From positions 29,258-93,257 of the forward strand of contig UQZA01000008.1 of NCBI GenBank assembly GCA_900545515.1: a stretch of 64,000 nucleotides of DNA, given 5' to 3'. Positions 17,580 through 26,863 of the stretch are shown one piece after another. The DNA is from an uncultured Eubacteriales bacterium. GTDB taxonomy: Bacteria; Bacillota; Clostridia; Oscillospirales; Oscillospiraceae. The notes under the pieces are model-generated. The model was not told where the DNA came from, ran no database searches, and was given only the letters and a program-made list of their open reading frames with translations. A program made the translations under genes and the position numbers. Position 1 is the first letter of the stretch, and every line of letters begins with the position of its first letter.

Positions 17580-17640
17580 GCGGTGCAGATTTGCTGTACG
17601 CATATGTTTCCTGGGGGGGAAGGAGGGCCGGAGGAATTGG
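17555..17640. repeat. Extragenic hairpin repeat (family H) cutting the transposase remnant
   Basis: GGGCGCTGCCGCGCC starts where similarity to the transposase ends. It is followed by AGCGGTGCAGATTTGCTG and TACGCATATG, then a G-rich block; this order resembles the units near 14130 and, in part, 31206. The rest of 17256-17784 holds no supported gene. Confidence 0.5.
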
Positions 17641-17784
17641 TGAGGTTGTGCGTTTATTCTGAGGTTTGTGACATGGGCGCCGGTTCCTGTGTGTGAAAAG
17701 TTTTGGGGATTTGTGGCTTTTGCCACTTTACGCCCTTCGAAAAATGTAATAAAATAGACCCATCAAACGAGGATGGGACATGCT

Positions 17785-20223
17785 ATGACAGAGAATTTTG
17801 AGACGAGATTTGCAGCTGCCCGGCGGCGCTATATTGCGTCCCGGTTTGGGCAGCTGAATCCAATGCAGCGGGAGGCCGTGTTGACGACGGAGGGACCGCT
17901 GCTTTTGTTGGCTGGGGCAGGCAGTGGCAAAACCACGGTGCTGATCCAGCGGATTGCCAATCTGATTACCTTTGGCTGCGGCAGCGACAGCCCGGAGGTT
18001 CCCTTTGCCGCCACGGAGGAGGACCTGGCGTTTTTGGAGGGACTGGAGCAGGAAGTGCCGGCGGAAGATCAAAGCCGGGCGGAGCGGCTGTGTGCTCTGC
18101 GCCCGGCAGCTCCCTGGAACATCATTGCCATAACCTTTACCAACAAGGCGGCCAACGAGCTGAAAACCCGTCTGGAGGCGGCTGTGGGCCCCAGAGCCTA
18201 TGATGTGTGGGCTATGACCTTCCATTCCGCTTGCTGCCGGATTTTGCGCCGGGAAATTGAGCGGCTGGGCTATAGCCGGAGCTTTACCATCTATGATACG
18301 TCGGATTCCGAGCGGATCATGAAGGACATCATCAAGTCCATGGGCCTGGATGACAAGTCTTTTCCTGCCAAATCCGTGCTGAGTATGATCGGCCGGGTGA
18401 AGGACAGGCAGCAGACCCCGGAAGCCTTTGCCCGGACGGCCCAGGCCAGAGGGGATTACCGGCTGGAGAAAATAGCCGAAGCCTATGGGGAATACCAGAA
18501 GCGACTGAAGGCAAACAATGCCGTGGACTTTGACGACATCATCTGCCTGACGGTGGAGCTTTTGGAGAATTTCCAGGAGGTGAGGGAATACTACCAGCGG
18601 AAATTCCATTATGTGCTCATTGACGAGTACCAGGATACCAACCGCCTGCAGTACCGCCTGGCGGCGCTGCTGGCCGGGGGGCATGAGAATATTTGTGTGG
18701 TGGGCGACGATGATCAGAGCATTTACCGCTTCCGAGGAGCCACCATTGAGAACATTTTAAATTTTGAGCAAGCATATCCAGGGGCCCGGACCATCCGTCT
18801 GGAGCAAAATTACCGCTCGACCCAGTCGATCTTGAATGCGGCCAACGGCGTCATTGCCAACAACTCAGGCCGGAAGGGGAAAACCCTCTGGACGGCCAAC
18901 GGGGTGGGGGAACCCATTTTGGTCTATGAGGCTTACAACGAAACGGAGGAAGCCAATTTTGTGTCCGGCCAAATTCTGGCCCGTTCCCATGGACAGAACT
19001 TCCGGGATTTTGCGGTTTTGTACCGGACCAACGCCCAGTCCAATGCTATGGAATATTCCTTCAAGCGAAACGGCATTCCCTACCGCATCATCGGCGGCAC
19101 CCGCTACTTTGACCGGGCGGAGGTGAAGGATATGCTGGCCTATCTGTGTGTGCTGAACAACCGGAGCGATGACCTCCGACTCCGGCGGATTGTGAACAAC
19201 CCGCCCCGGGGCTTGGGGGGAAAGACCATGGAGATGGTAGAGCGCCTGGCTCAGGCAGAGGGGTGCTCTTTGTATGATGTGATCTCCCATCCGGATCAGT
19301 ACAGGGCTTTGGAGCGCGCGGCGGACAAGCTGGGCAAATTCACGGACATGCTGGAAGGGTGCGCCCGGCTTCTGGACGAGGGGATGCCTTTGACAGACTT
19401 TTATGAGGAGCTGCTGATCCGCACGGGCTACACTGCTATGCTGGCCGAGAAGAACACGGAGGAGAACCAGACCCGGTTGGAAAACGTCCACGAGTTGAAA
19501 TCCAGCATTGTGAGCTATATGGAGAACGCAGAGGAGCCTACTTTGGCAGGCTTCCTGGAGGAGATTGCCCTGTACACAGACATTGAGCAGTACGACCCGA
19601 CTGCCGACGCGGCAGTGATGATGACGATGCACAGCGCCAAGGGCCTGGAGTTCCCCCAGGTGTTTCTGGTTGGTTTGGAGGAGGGGCTGTTTCCCGGAAT
19701 GCGGGCCATTGGAGAGCCGGAGGAAATGGAGGAGGAGCGCCGCCTCTGCTATGTGGCCATCACCCGGGCCAGGGAGCGCCTGACCATCTCCTATGCCCAT
19801 CAGCGGATGCTCTATGGCCGGACGAATGCCTGTATGCCCTCCCGGTTTTTGAAAGAGATTCCGGAAGAATGTGTGGAGCACCGGGGCGGATACCATCCAA
19901 AGCCGGCTCCCCAGGAGACCCATGGCGGACACACCTCGTCTTATTCCTATTCCAATCGAGGCTCCCGGACTAACCCGGCGGCGGAGCGGAGAAAAGCTCA
20001 TATGAAACAGGCGGAGTATTCCGATTTTGCGGCAAAGGCCGTTGCGTCAGTTTCTATCGACTTTCACCAGGGGGATATGGTGGAGCACACTGCCTTTGGT
20101 AAGGGTATGGTGCTTTCCGTGATGAAAATGGGGGGAGATGCCCTGCTGGAGGTGGCCTTTGACGAGATCGGCACGAAAAAACTCATGGCGAAAACTGCTG
20201 CATCTCATATGAAGAAGGTATAA
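17785..20223 (+). CDS. pcrA: ATP-dependent DNA helicase PcrA/UvrD family
   Basis: Superfamily 1 3'-5' helicase of about 812 residues, used in DNA repair and in clearing recombination or replication intermediates. Motifs in order: Walker A AGAGSGKTT, AITFTNKAANELK (motif Ia), IDEYQDTN (motif II), VVGDDDQSIYRFRGA (motif III), LEQNYRST (motif IV), TMHSAKGLEFPQVFLVG (motif V) and VAITRARE (motif VI). The C-terminal end has the short domain that follows UvrD helicases. The ATG at 17785 has AGGATGGG upstream; an ATG four codons earlier (17773) is the alternative. It heads pcrA-yunB-ligA. Confidence 0.93.
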   Translation: MTENFETRFAAARRRYIASRFGQLNPMQREAVLTTEGPLLLLAGAGSGKTTVLIQRIANLITFGCGSDSPEVPFAATEEDLAFLEGLEQEVPAEDQSRAERLCALRPAAPWNIIAITFTNKAANELKTRLEAAVGPRAYDVWAMTFHSACCRILRREIERLGYSRSFTIYDTSDSERIMKDIIKSMGLDDKSFPAKSVLSMIGRVKDRQQTPEAFARTAQARGDYRLEKIAEAYGEYQKRLKANNAVDFDDIICLTVELLENFQEVREYYQRKFHYVLIDEYQDTNRLQYRLAALLAGGHENICVVGDDDQSIYRFRGATIENILNFEQAYPGARTIRLEQNYRSTQSILNAANGVIANNSGRKGKTLWTANGVGEPILVYEAYNETEEANFVSGQILARSHGQNFRDFAVLYRTNAQSNAMEYSFKRNGIPYRIIGGTRYFDRAEVKDMLAYLCVLNNRSDDLRLRRIVNNPPRGLGGKTMEMVERLAQAEGCSLYDVISHPDQYRALERAADKLGKFTDMLEGCARLLDEGMPLTDFYEELLIRTGYTAMLAEKNTEENQTRLENVHELKSSIVSYMENAEEPTLAGFLEEIALYTDIEQYDPTADAAVMMTMHSAKGLEFPQVFLVGLEEGLFPGMRAIGEPEEMEEERRLCYVAITRARERLTISYAHQRMLYGRTNACMPSRFLKEIPEECVEHRGGYHPKPAPQETHGGHTSSYSYSNRGSRTNPAAERRKAHMKQAEYSDFAAKAVASVSIDFHQGDMVEHTAFGKGMVLSVMKMGGDALLEVAFDEIGTKKLMAKTAASHMKKV

Positions 20224-20265
20224 GCTTCCCCAGGCCGGCATACGCTGTCCGGGAGGGGATGGTAT

Positions 20266-20898
20266 ATGCGAAAACGGAAAGGACACCGGCTGCGCCGGGT
20301 TATGATTCTGTTGCTCATTTTGGCCCTTGGCGTGTTTTTCCTCATGCGGAGCCGGTTCAATCCCATCGCTCGGGATCTGGCGATCACCCAGGTGACGAAT
20401 CAGACCTCCGACCTCATCAACGATGCCATTGCCGAGCAGATTGCCCGGGATAACATTCAGTATGATCGGATTATTTACTTTGAAAAAGACTTAAACGGCC
20501 GGATTACCGCCCTGAAGACCAACATGAGCGAGGTCAACCGGCTGAAGACGGACATTCTCAACCTCATCAACGACGAAATCCTGGCGCTGGACACCCATGA
20601 CATTGGCATTCCCCTGGGCAGCATCTTCTTGCCGGAGCTCCTGTCTGGCAAGGGACCGGTGCTGCCGGTTCGGGTGATTTCCATCAGCAACTCGGACGCC
20701 CAATTTGTCAGCCATTTTTCCGAAGCCGGAATCAACCAGACCCTGCAGCAGCTGACCATGGAAGTGAGCGTAGATGTGACCATTCTGGTCCTCAGTGAGA
20801 CCACCACCTTTCGCGTGACAAGCCAGGTGGTGGTGGCGGAGACCATCATTGTGGGTGCAGTGCCGGATACCTTCCTGCAAACGGGAAAACTATCATAA
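20266..20898 (+). CDS. yunB: Sporulation protein YunB-like
   Basis: The 210-residue protein has one N-terminal membrane segment (VMILLLILALGVFFL) and a long extracytoplasmic domain. The order ARDLAITQVTNQTSDLINDA ... LKTNMSEVNRLKTDILNLIN ... IGIPLGSIFLPELLSGKGP matches YunB, a protein made in the mother cell under sigma-E in Bacillus. Its exact role in spore formation is not known to me. It sits between pcrA and ligA on the same strand, with a GGGAGGGG ribosome site. Confidence 0.85.
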   Translation: MRKRKGHRLRRVMILLLILALGVFFLMRSRFNPIARDLAITQVTNQTSDLINDAIAEQIARDNIQYDRIIYFEKDLNGRITALKTNMSEVNRLKTDILNLINDEILALDTHDIGIPLGSIFLPELLSGKGPVLPVRVISISNSDAQFVSHFSEAGINQTLQQLTMEVSVDVTILVLSETTTFRVTSQVVVAETIIVGAVPDTFLQTGKLS

Positions 20899-20910
20899 AG
20901 GAGAAGAGCC

Positions 20911-22884
20911 ATGGAGGCAGCAGAGCAAATCCGGGAGCTTACAAAGCTTCTGGAAGAGGCTAATTATCAGTACTACGTTTTGGATGACCCCAAAATGGAA
21001 GATTATGAATACGACCGGCTGATGCGGCAGCTGGAGGAGCTGGAGACCCGGCATCCGGAGCTGGCATCCCCGTTGTCACCCACAAAACGGGTGGGGGGCC
21101 AGGCTATCAGCCAGTTTGAAAAGGTGGAGCACCCGGTGCCTCTGGAGAGCCTGCAGGACGTCTTCTCCATGGAGGAGCTGGGGGAATTCGAGGCCAGGGT
21201 ACGAGAGGCCGCGCCGGACGGGGCGTACACCGTGGAGCCCAAGGTGGACGGCCTGTCTGTGGCGCTGGAGTATCTGGATGGGAAGTTCATTCGGGGCGCC
21301 ACCCGGGGGGACGGACGGGTCGGGGAGGACGTCACAGAAAACCTGAAGACCATTCGTTCCATTCCCATGGTGCTGGAGGACGCGCCCAGGCGGCTCATTG
21401 TACGGGGTGAGGTGTTTATGCCCAAAAAGGTGTTCCAGGCCCTCAACGAGCAGCGGGAGGAGGCAGGGCAGCCACCGTTTGCCAATCCCCGAAACGCTGC
21501 CGCCGGGTCTCTGCGGCAGCTGGACCCCAAAATTGCCGCCCGGCGCAAGCTGGACATTTTGGTGTTCAATTTGCAGCTGGCAGAGGGGATTTCTTTTTCT
21601 ACCCACGCCGAAACTCTGGACTATCTGCGGCAGAAGCGGTTTCATGTGATTCCCTATACCCTCTGCCGGGAGCCGGACCAGATTTCCCAGGCAGTTCGGG
21701 ACATTGACATAGGCCGGTATGATCTGCCCTATGACATTGACGGTGCGGTGATCAAGCTCAATGACTTGGCCCAACGAACCAGTCTGGGGAGCACGGCCAA
21801 ATTTCCCCGCTGGGCTGCTGCCTATAAATATCCGCCGGAAATTCGCTCTACGGTGGTGGAGGATATTCTAATCCAGGTGGGCCGCACCGGGGTACTGACG
21901 CCTAAGGCAGTGGTTCGCCCGGTCCGGCTGGCGGGCACCACCGTGACCAATGCCACCCTGCACAACCAGGATTTCATCTCGGAAAAGGACATTCGCATTG
22001 GCGACACGGTGAAAATCCGCAAGGCGGGGGAGATCATTCCGGAAATCCTGGAGGTGGAATTTGACAAGCGTCCGGCGGGTGCGGAGCCGTACCGGCTGCC
22101 TGAAGTTTGCCCGGTTTGCGGCGCGCCGGTGGTCCGGGATGAGGACGGTGCCTTCCTGCGGTGCACCGGTGCGGAATGTCCGGCGCAGCTCTCCCGGAAC
22201 ATTGCCCATTTTGTCTCCCGGGACGCCATGGACATTGAGGGGTTGGGCAGCGCCATTGTGGAGGGGCTCATTGAAAAGGGCTATATTTCCTCCCCGGCGG
22301 ACATCTACTACCTGACCCTGGAGGAGCTGAAGGGCCTCTGGAAAAATGGAGAGGTAGCGGCCAAAAAGCTGCTGACGGCCATTGAGGCCAGTAAGTCCCA
22401 GGATCTCAGCCGGCTGATTTTCGCCCTGGGCATCCGGCAGGTGGGAGCGAAAGCCGGCAAGACGCTGGCGGCTGCTTTTGGCTCCATGGACGCCCTGATG
22501 GAGGCAGGTCTGGAGGACCTCACAGAGGTTCCGGACGTGGGAGAAATCACAGCCCTCAGCCTCCTGGACTGGTTTGCGCAGCCCCAGTCCCAGCATTTGA
22601 TTCGCCGCCTCCGGGAGGCGGGGGTCAATTTCCAGTCCACCCGGCAGCTGCAGGACGACCGGTTTGCCGGAAAAACCTTTGTTCTCACCGGGGCGCTGTC
22701 TCTCTTCACCCGGGAGGAGGCCACGGAACGGATTGAGCTTTGCGGCGGCAAGGCCTCCGGTTCCGTCTCCAAAAAGACCAGCTATGTGGTAGCCGGTGAA
22801 AATGCCGGTTCCAAGCTGAAAAAGGCCAATGAGCTGGGAATTCCGGTTCTGTCGGAAGCGGAGTTTCTGGAAATGTTGAAATAA
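20911..22884 (+). CDS. ligA: NAD-dependent DNA ligase
   Basis: Seals nicks in DNA using NAD+, in replication and repair. At 657 residues it is full length. Parts in order: the Ia domain, the adenylation domain with catalytic Lys111 in EPKVDG, an OB fold (LIQVGRTGVLTPKAVV), a four-cysteine zinc finger (CPVCG ... CTGAECPAQ), helix-hairpin-helix repeats and a C-terminal BRCT domain (GKTFVLTGAL). AAGGAG precedes the ATG, 12 bases after yunB, so it is the last gene of the operon. Confidence 0.97.
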   Translation: MEAAEQIRELTKLLEEANYQYYVLDDPKMEDYEYDRLMRQLEELETRHPELASPLSPTKRVGGQAISQFEKVEHPVPLESLQDVFSMEELGEFEARVREAAPDGAYTVEPKVDGLSVALEYLDGKFIRGATRGDGRVGEDVTENLKTIRSIPMVLEDAPRRLIVRGEVFMPKKVFQALNEQREEAGQPPFANPRNAAAGSLRQLDPKIAARRKLDILVFNLQLAEGISFSTHAETLDYLRQKRFHVIPYTLCREPDQISQAVRDIDIGRYDLPYDIDGAVIKLNDLAQRTSLGSTAKFPRWAAAYKYPPEIRSTVVEDILIQVGRTGVLTPKAVVRPVRLAGTTVTNATLHNQDFISEKDIRIGDTVKIRKAGEIIPEILEVEFDKRPAGAEPYRLPEVCPVCGAPVVRDEDGAFLRCTGAECPAQLSRNIAHFVSRDAMDIEGLGSAIVEGLIEKGYISSPADIYYLTLEELKGLWKNGEVAAKKLLTAIEASKSQDLSRLIFALGIRQVGAKAGKTLAAAFGSMDALMEAGLEDLTEVPDVGEITALSLLDWFAQPQSQHLIRRLREAGVNFQSTRQLQDDRFAGKTFVLTGALSLFTREEATERIELCGGKASGSVSKKTSYVVAGENAGSKLKKANELGIPVLSEAEFLEMLK

Positions 22885-22897
22885 CCCCACGATATGG

Positions 22898-22926
22898 AAG
22901 CCGGAGGCGGAGGCCTCCGGCTTTTT
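22898..22926 (+). terminator. Terminator of pcrA-yunB-ligA
   Basis: AAGCCGGAGGC and GCCTCCGGCTT form an 11-bp stem with a four-base loop, followed by a T run. Confidence 0.9.
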
Positions 22927-22991
22927 GCACATTTGGAAGGTTTTTATCATAAGCTGTCATGGTCCTTTGGGCCGACAGGAGGAATCACCAT

Positions 22992-24377
22992 ATGAGCATC
23001 ATCCATTCTGACAAACGAATCAGTGCCAGCCAAATCCCCTGTGACGGCACGCTGAAGGTGACCATTTCTCTCACAGCCAAGCCGGATATTCAGGACCATC
23101 CGGCAGACGTTGTCCTGGTTCTGGACCGGTCCAGAAGTATGGCCGGCGCGCCCCTGGCCAGCATGAAGGCCGGAGCCAAGACCTTTATTGATATCCTGGC
23201 AGAGTCCACCGGGGGCAGCCAGGATGGGCAAATTGGAGGCGGCAGCCGGATCGCCGTCGTCAGCTTTGCCAGCACAGCCACGAAGGATACCCAGCTGATC
23301 ACCTCAGTGGCGGCTCTGAAGGCGGCGGTAGACAGCCTCACAGCGGCTGGCTCTACCAACCACGCAGACGCCTTCACCAAAGCGGGGGAGCTGTTTGACC
23401 CCAGCTCCAGCGCCCAGAAAATCATTGTGCTCTTCACAGACGGCAAGACCACCATTGGTCCGCCGCCTGCGCCGGTTGCGGCGGCCTTACGCGACTCCGG
23501 CGTTGTCATTTACTGCATTGGGCTCACCGGCTCTGATGGAATCGACGTGGCGACTCTCCATGAATGGGCCACGGACCCGGACAGCGAGCATGTAGCCGTT
23601 ACGCCGGACCCTGCCGAGTTGGAGGAGCTGTTTGCGGACATTGCCCAGTCCATTTCGAAGCCCGGCGCCACCGGCATTGTGGTGGATGAGGTGGTCCATT
23701 CGGATTTCCAGATTACCAGCATCCTCACCCCCCAGAAGGGGGACGCCACGCTGATGGGACCGAATACCATCCGCTGGACCATTGAGGAGTTGGGGGCGAC
23801 TGATGTGGAGACGGCGACCCTGGAATTTTATGTCCGCCACATTGGGGAAACCGGTGGGACGAAACCGGTCAATCAATCGATCACCTACACCGACCGGGAG
23901 AAGCAGGATGTTTCGTTCCCGGACCCCAAGGTGCTGGTGGATTGCGGCGTCGTGACGACACCGGAGGGCTGCCCGGAGCCGGTGGAAGTGACGATGGACG
24001 GGTGCCAGGACTTCGTTTCGGTGGACCTGGGGGACACTTACCTGCAATCCCAGGGGAGAATTCTGGAGGTGCGGGCAACCCTTCACAATGTGTGCCCCGA
24101 AAAGCGGGTGGCCCTGGCCGTGCTGCTTTCGGAGGTGGACGAAAAAGGGAAGGAGCATCCCCGGGGGATGAAAACTGTGACGGTTCCCGTGCACCATTGC
24201 CCGGCCTGCCGGAATGTTTTGGTGCGGGGTATCCGGTTCATTTTGCCCGAGGATCTGAATGTCTCCGGTACGCCGGGAAAGCTCTGCACCCCACGCAATC
24301 TCCGGGTGCGCCTCTTCAGCCATTATGTGGACTACGATTTCCAATGCTGCAATGTCACGGTGACCTGTAAGCAGTGA
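22992..24377 (+). CDS. von Willebrand factor type A domain protein
   Basis: The 461-residue product has an N-terminal segment, then a VWA domain with the metal-ion adhesion motif DRSRS (Asp45) followed by the conserved threonine and aspartate regions (AAGSTNHADA, LFTDGKTT). The C-terminal half repeats DUF11-like beta structure (TGIVVDEVVHSDFQITSI ... ATLEFYVRHIG) and ends with a cysteine-rich region (CPEKRVAL, HHCPACRN, QCCNVTVTC). No signal peptide or anchor is seen. The ATG at 22992 follows AGGAGG. It is a single gene between two terminators. Its role is unknown; a protein-binding or spore-coat-like function would be speculation. Confidence 0.8.
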   Translation: MSIIHSDKRISASQIPCDGTLKVTISLTAKPDIQDHPADVVLVLDRSRSMAGAPLASMKAGAKTFIDILAESTGGSQDGQIGGGSRIAVVSFASTATKDTQLITSVAALKAAVDSLTAAGSTNHADAFTKAGELFDPSSSAQKIIVLFTDGKTTIGPPPAPVAAALRDSGVVIYCIGLTGSDGIDVATLHEWATDPDSEHVAVTPDPAELEELFADIAQSISKPGATGIVVDEVVHSDFQITSILTPQKGDATLMGPNTIRWTIEELGATDVETATLEFYVRHIGETGGTKPVNQSITYTDREKQDVSFPDPKVLVDCGVVTTPEGCPEPVEVTMDGCQDFVSVDLGDTYLQSQGRILEVRATLHNVCPEKRVALAVLLSEVDEKGKEHPRGMKTVTVPVHHCPACRNVLVRGIRFILPEDLNVSGTPGKLCTPRNLRVRLFSHYVDYDFQCCNVTVTCKQ

Positions 24378-24427
24378 AGATGCAGAACTGTGATTTGACA
24401 GAAGCATAACGGTGCATTTACAAAGGA

Positions 24428-24461
24428 CGCCGTGATGGGCAGCCTCGGCTCCATCACGGCG
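24428..24461 (+). terminator. Hairpin after the VWA gene
   Basis: CGCCGTGATGG and CCATCACGGCG pair perfectly around a 12-base loop. No T run follows, so termination strength is uncertain. Confidence 0.55.
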
Positions 24462-24490
24462 TACATGTATCATGGACGCTTTACTTTCCT

Positions 24491-24590
24491 ACGAATTCGT
24501 ACCAGCCTGTGAGGAAGTTCGAATTTGCCGAAATGCTACAGATTGGGAAGCCTCCTGCCGCCGGTGCGTCCAGGAGGCCGCACCCTAGGC
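24491..24590. repeat. Half of the MITE-like element (copy B)
   Basis: Matches the right half of the element at 12841-12938 with a few substitutions and a two-base gap (shared blocks include GCCGAAATGC, ACAGATTGGGAAGC and GGTGCGTCCAGGA). The left terminal repeat is missing. It fills most of the gap between the VWA gene and the ABC operon. Confidence 0.65.
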
Positions 24591-24637
24591 CTCAGGGACA
24601 GATGGGAGCCACGGTATGCCCCTGCAATGTCTCTGCA

Positions 24638-25297
24638 CTACCTTGAGAAATTTGCGGAATGAGACTGAGCTGGCATAAGCGGCGTCATGACGCCGCTCTC
24701 CATTCGATGGACGGTGTGACACAGGTGGTCGATGTCTTCGCCGTGGTGGGAGGCCAGGAGGATGGTCACGCCGGAGGCGGCTTTTTCCAGGAAGAGGGCA
24801 CGCATTTCTTCCACGCCGGACTGATCCAGGCCGTTGAAGGGCTCGTCCAGGAGCAGAAGCTCCGGTTCTTCCATCATGGCCTGGGCGATGCCCAGACGCT
24901 GCCGCATACCCATGGAGTATTTCCCCACATGCTTCCGGCTCTTGGGGTCCAGGCCTACCAGCTCCATCGCCGCTGCCACCTGCTCTTTGGAGATGGTACG
25001 GCGAATCTGGGCCAGGAGCCACAGGTTTTGGAATCCGGAATAGCGGGGCAGGAATCCCGGCTCTTCGATGATGATGCCCATGGGGGGCCGTGCCTTCCCC
25101 TTGCAGCCGGGGAAAAGAATTTCTCCCTGATCCTGGTAGGTCAAGCCGCAGATGCATTTCATCAGCACCGTTTTGCCGGAGCCGTTCCGGCCCACCAAGC
25201 CGTGAATTTTCCCCTTTTCAAAGGAGACGGACACGTCCTTCAGGACCGTCTGCTCTCCGTAGGATTTGGTCAGATTGCGGATTTCAATTTCGTTCAT
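24638..25297 (-). CDS. ABC transporter ATP-binding protein
   Basis: ATPase of about 219 residues for the two permeases upstream. It has Walker A GRNGSGKT, a signature YSMGMRQR (a variant of LSGGQ common in ABC-2 drug and bacteriocin transporters), Walker B LLLLDEP and a switch histidine in LASHHGED. The ATG at 25297 was chosen; a GTG three codons earlier (25306) overlaps the permease stop. It is the last gene of lipoprotein-permease-permease-ATPase. Export of, or immunity to, a peptide is the usual role of this arrangement, but the substrate is unknown. Confidence 0.88.
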   Translation of the reverse strand: MNEIEIRNLTKSYGEQTVLKDVSVSFEKGKIHGLVGRNGSGKTVLMKCICGLTYQDQGEILFPGCKGKARPPMGIIIEEPGFLPRYSGFQNLWLLAQIRRTISKEQVAAAMELVGLDPKSRKHVGKYSMGMRQRLGIAQAMMEEPELLLLDEPFNGLDQSGVEEMRALFLEKAASGVTILLASHHGEDIDHLCHTVHRMESGVMTPLMPAQSHSANFSR

Positions 25298-25302
25298 ATA
25301 CT

Positions 25303-26124
25303 TCACCGCCCCATCTCAGAATGTGTGACCTGGATGTCCATCCGGCGGCACCGGAGGACGATCAGGCAAAGGAGGACTCCGTTTAACCCCACGAGCATAC
25401 TCAGGGCGTAAGTAACGGTTGGCCAGCCTGTGGTCCCCAGCTGGTTCAGGTTTGCCCAAGAGACTGGGGAGAGGTGCAGCAGCCATGGGGCGTCATGGAG
25501 GAAGAACAGGCTGAAGAAGTCCAGCACGCAAAACGCCCCTACGGCCAAAGTTCCCACCACAGGGGGCGCCAGGAGATTGCACAGGAAAAACAGCAGCCCC
25601 AGGAAGCAGAAAATCAAAGACGACAGCAGCATGGCCAGACCACAGGCGGCCAGAGGTGAATACAGCGCCAGGATACGGGTGGGTATGATGGACTTGCCCG
25701 CCACACTTTGCAGCACGCTTCCCCAACCGGTGGAGAAGGTGAGGGTGTCCATGCCCAGGAGCATCCCCATCAGGAAGATGGAGGCGGAGACCACCGCGCT
25801 GCTGGCCAGGAGGTACCCGGCGGTGCCCAGGGCCCAGTGTCCCCGGCCCGACCGGAGAATGAGGTAGGGCTGGTGCCGGTCCAGGAAGGGAGCGTCGCAG
25901 AACAGCACCATCACCGCCAGGCAAATGCACATCATCAGGTACCGGTCTGAGAACACGGCGGGATAAACCCAGGGGGTCACGGGGACGCCAGAGGTCCGGG
26001 AAAAGGTCAGCACATTCCAGTTGGCGTCATAGGCGAAGATCGCCAGGAAGATGAACACCGTGATCACCCGCAGGGAGGCCCGCCATTTCCGGAACTGCAT
26101 GGCGCAGCATCGCAGACTAACCAT
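25303..26124 (-). CDS. ABC-2-type permease, second subunit
   Basis: Membrane protein of 273 residues with about six hydrophobic segments (VITVFIFLAIFAYD, RYLMMCICLAVMVLF, LLASSAVVSASIFLMGMLLG, AMLLSSLIFCFLGLLFFLC, LNGVLLCLIVL). No family is recognised beyond ABC-2-like topology. It overlaps the upstream permease by eight bases and the downstream ATPase follows directly, so the three are coupled. It probably forms the membrane pore with its neighbour. Confidence 0.75.
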   Translation of the reverse strand: MVSLRCCAMQFRKWRASLRVITVFIFLAIFAYDANWNVLTFSRTSGVPVTPWVYPAVFSDRYLMMCICLAVMVLFCDAPFLDRHQPYLILRSGRGHWALGTAGYLLASSAVVSASIFLMGMLLGMDTLTFSTGWGSVLQSVAGKSIIPTRILALYSPLAACGLAMLLSSLIFCFLGLLFFLCNLLAPPVVGTLAVGAFCVLDFFSLFFLHDAPWLLHLSPVSWANLNQLGTTGWPTVTYALSMLVGLNGVLLCLIVLRCRRMDIQVTHSEMGR

Positions 26125-26863
26125 GTTCGAACTCCTTTCTCACCCGCTCGTCGAAGAGCCATCCCATCAACAGGATCACCGCCAGGCAGAGTAGCAGGGT
26201 GTACGCCACGTTTCCGGCCATGTTCAGGCTGCTCAGAGGGGGGCGGTACATCATGACGGTGGGGCTTAAAAAATCAGGAATCAGGCCGAATACTGTCAGT
26301 TCGTTGATCGTATAGTACAGCACCAGAGGGACCGCCAAGGTGGCGATCATGTTCCGCAGGAAGGTGGACAGGTACAGGGCCACCACCGCAAAGGCGCTGC
26401 CCAGAGCGGCGGAAAGCAGGGATTTCACAAAGAAGTACAGGTAAGGACGCCCCATGGAGATGATGGCGTCATACCCGCTGTAGTCCACCCGGAAGTCGTT
26501 GTCCGCCGGGTATTGCAGCCGCAGAATGACCACAAAGAGAAAGGACCCGGCCAGAACCACCAGCGCGCCGGAGAGGGCCGTGACCAGGACCTTGGAGACG
26601 GAGTAGCGGGTGGAGCTGCACCGGGTCTGGAGGAACCGCCAGTAGCCGCTGAGCCGGTCCTCCAGGTAGCCGCAACCATAGGGCAGCACGGCGCAGAGGT
26701 AAAACAGGATGTAAAATCCGGTTTTGTAGGAAAAGGCGAACTGGTAGGCGGCGCTGTCGTTCCAGGTCTCTGTGGCGCCCAGGCTCAACAGCACGCCATA
26801 GGCCAGGGCGACGAAAAGGGTCCTGGGGGAGAGCAGGGCCCGGCGCAGGTCATGACGCAGCAT
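26117..26863 (-). CDS. ABC-2-type permease, first subunit
   Basis: Membrane protein of 248 residues, starting MLRHDLRRALLSPRTLFVAL and containing about six hydrophobic segments. The pattern CGYLEDRLSGYWRFLQTRCS ... SVSKVLVTALSGALVVLAGS is reminiscent of ABC-2 permeases in bacteriocin or lantibiotic loci. The ATG at 26863 lies inside the end of the lipoprotein gene, behind GGAGGAGG, so translation is coupled. Confidence 0.75.
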   Translation of the reverse strand: MLRHDLRRALLSPRTLFVALAYGVLLSLGATETWNDSAAYQFAFSYKTGFYILFYLCAVLPYGCGYLEDRLSGYWRFLQTRCSSTRYSVSKVLVTALSGALVVLAGSFLFVVILRLQYPADNDFRVDYSGYDAIISMGRPYLYFFVKSLLSAALGSAFAVVALYLSTFLRNMIATLAVPLVLYYTINELTVFGLIPDFLSPTVMMYRPPLSSLNMAGNVAYTLLLCLAVILLMGWLFDERVRKEFEHG

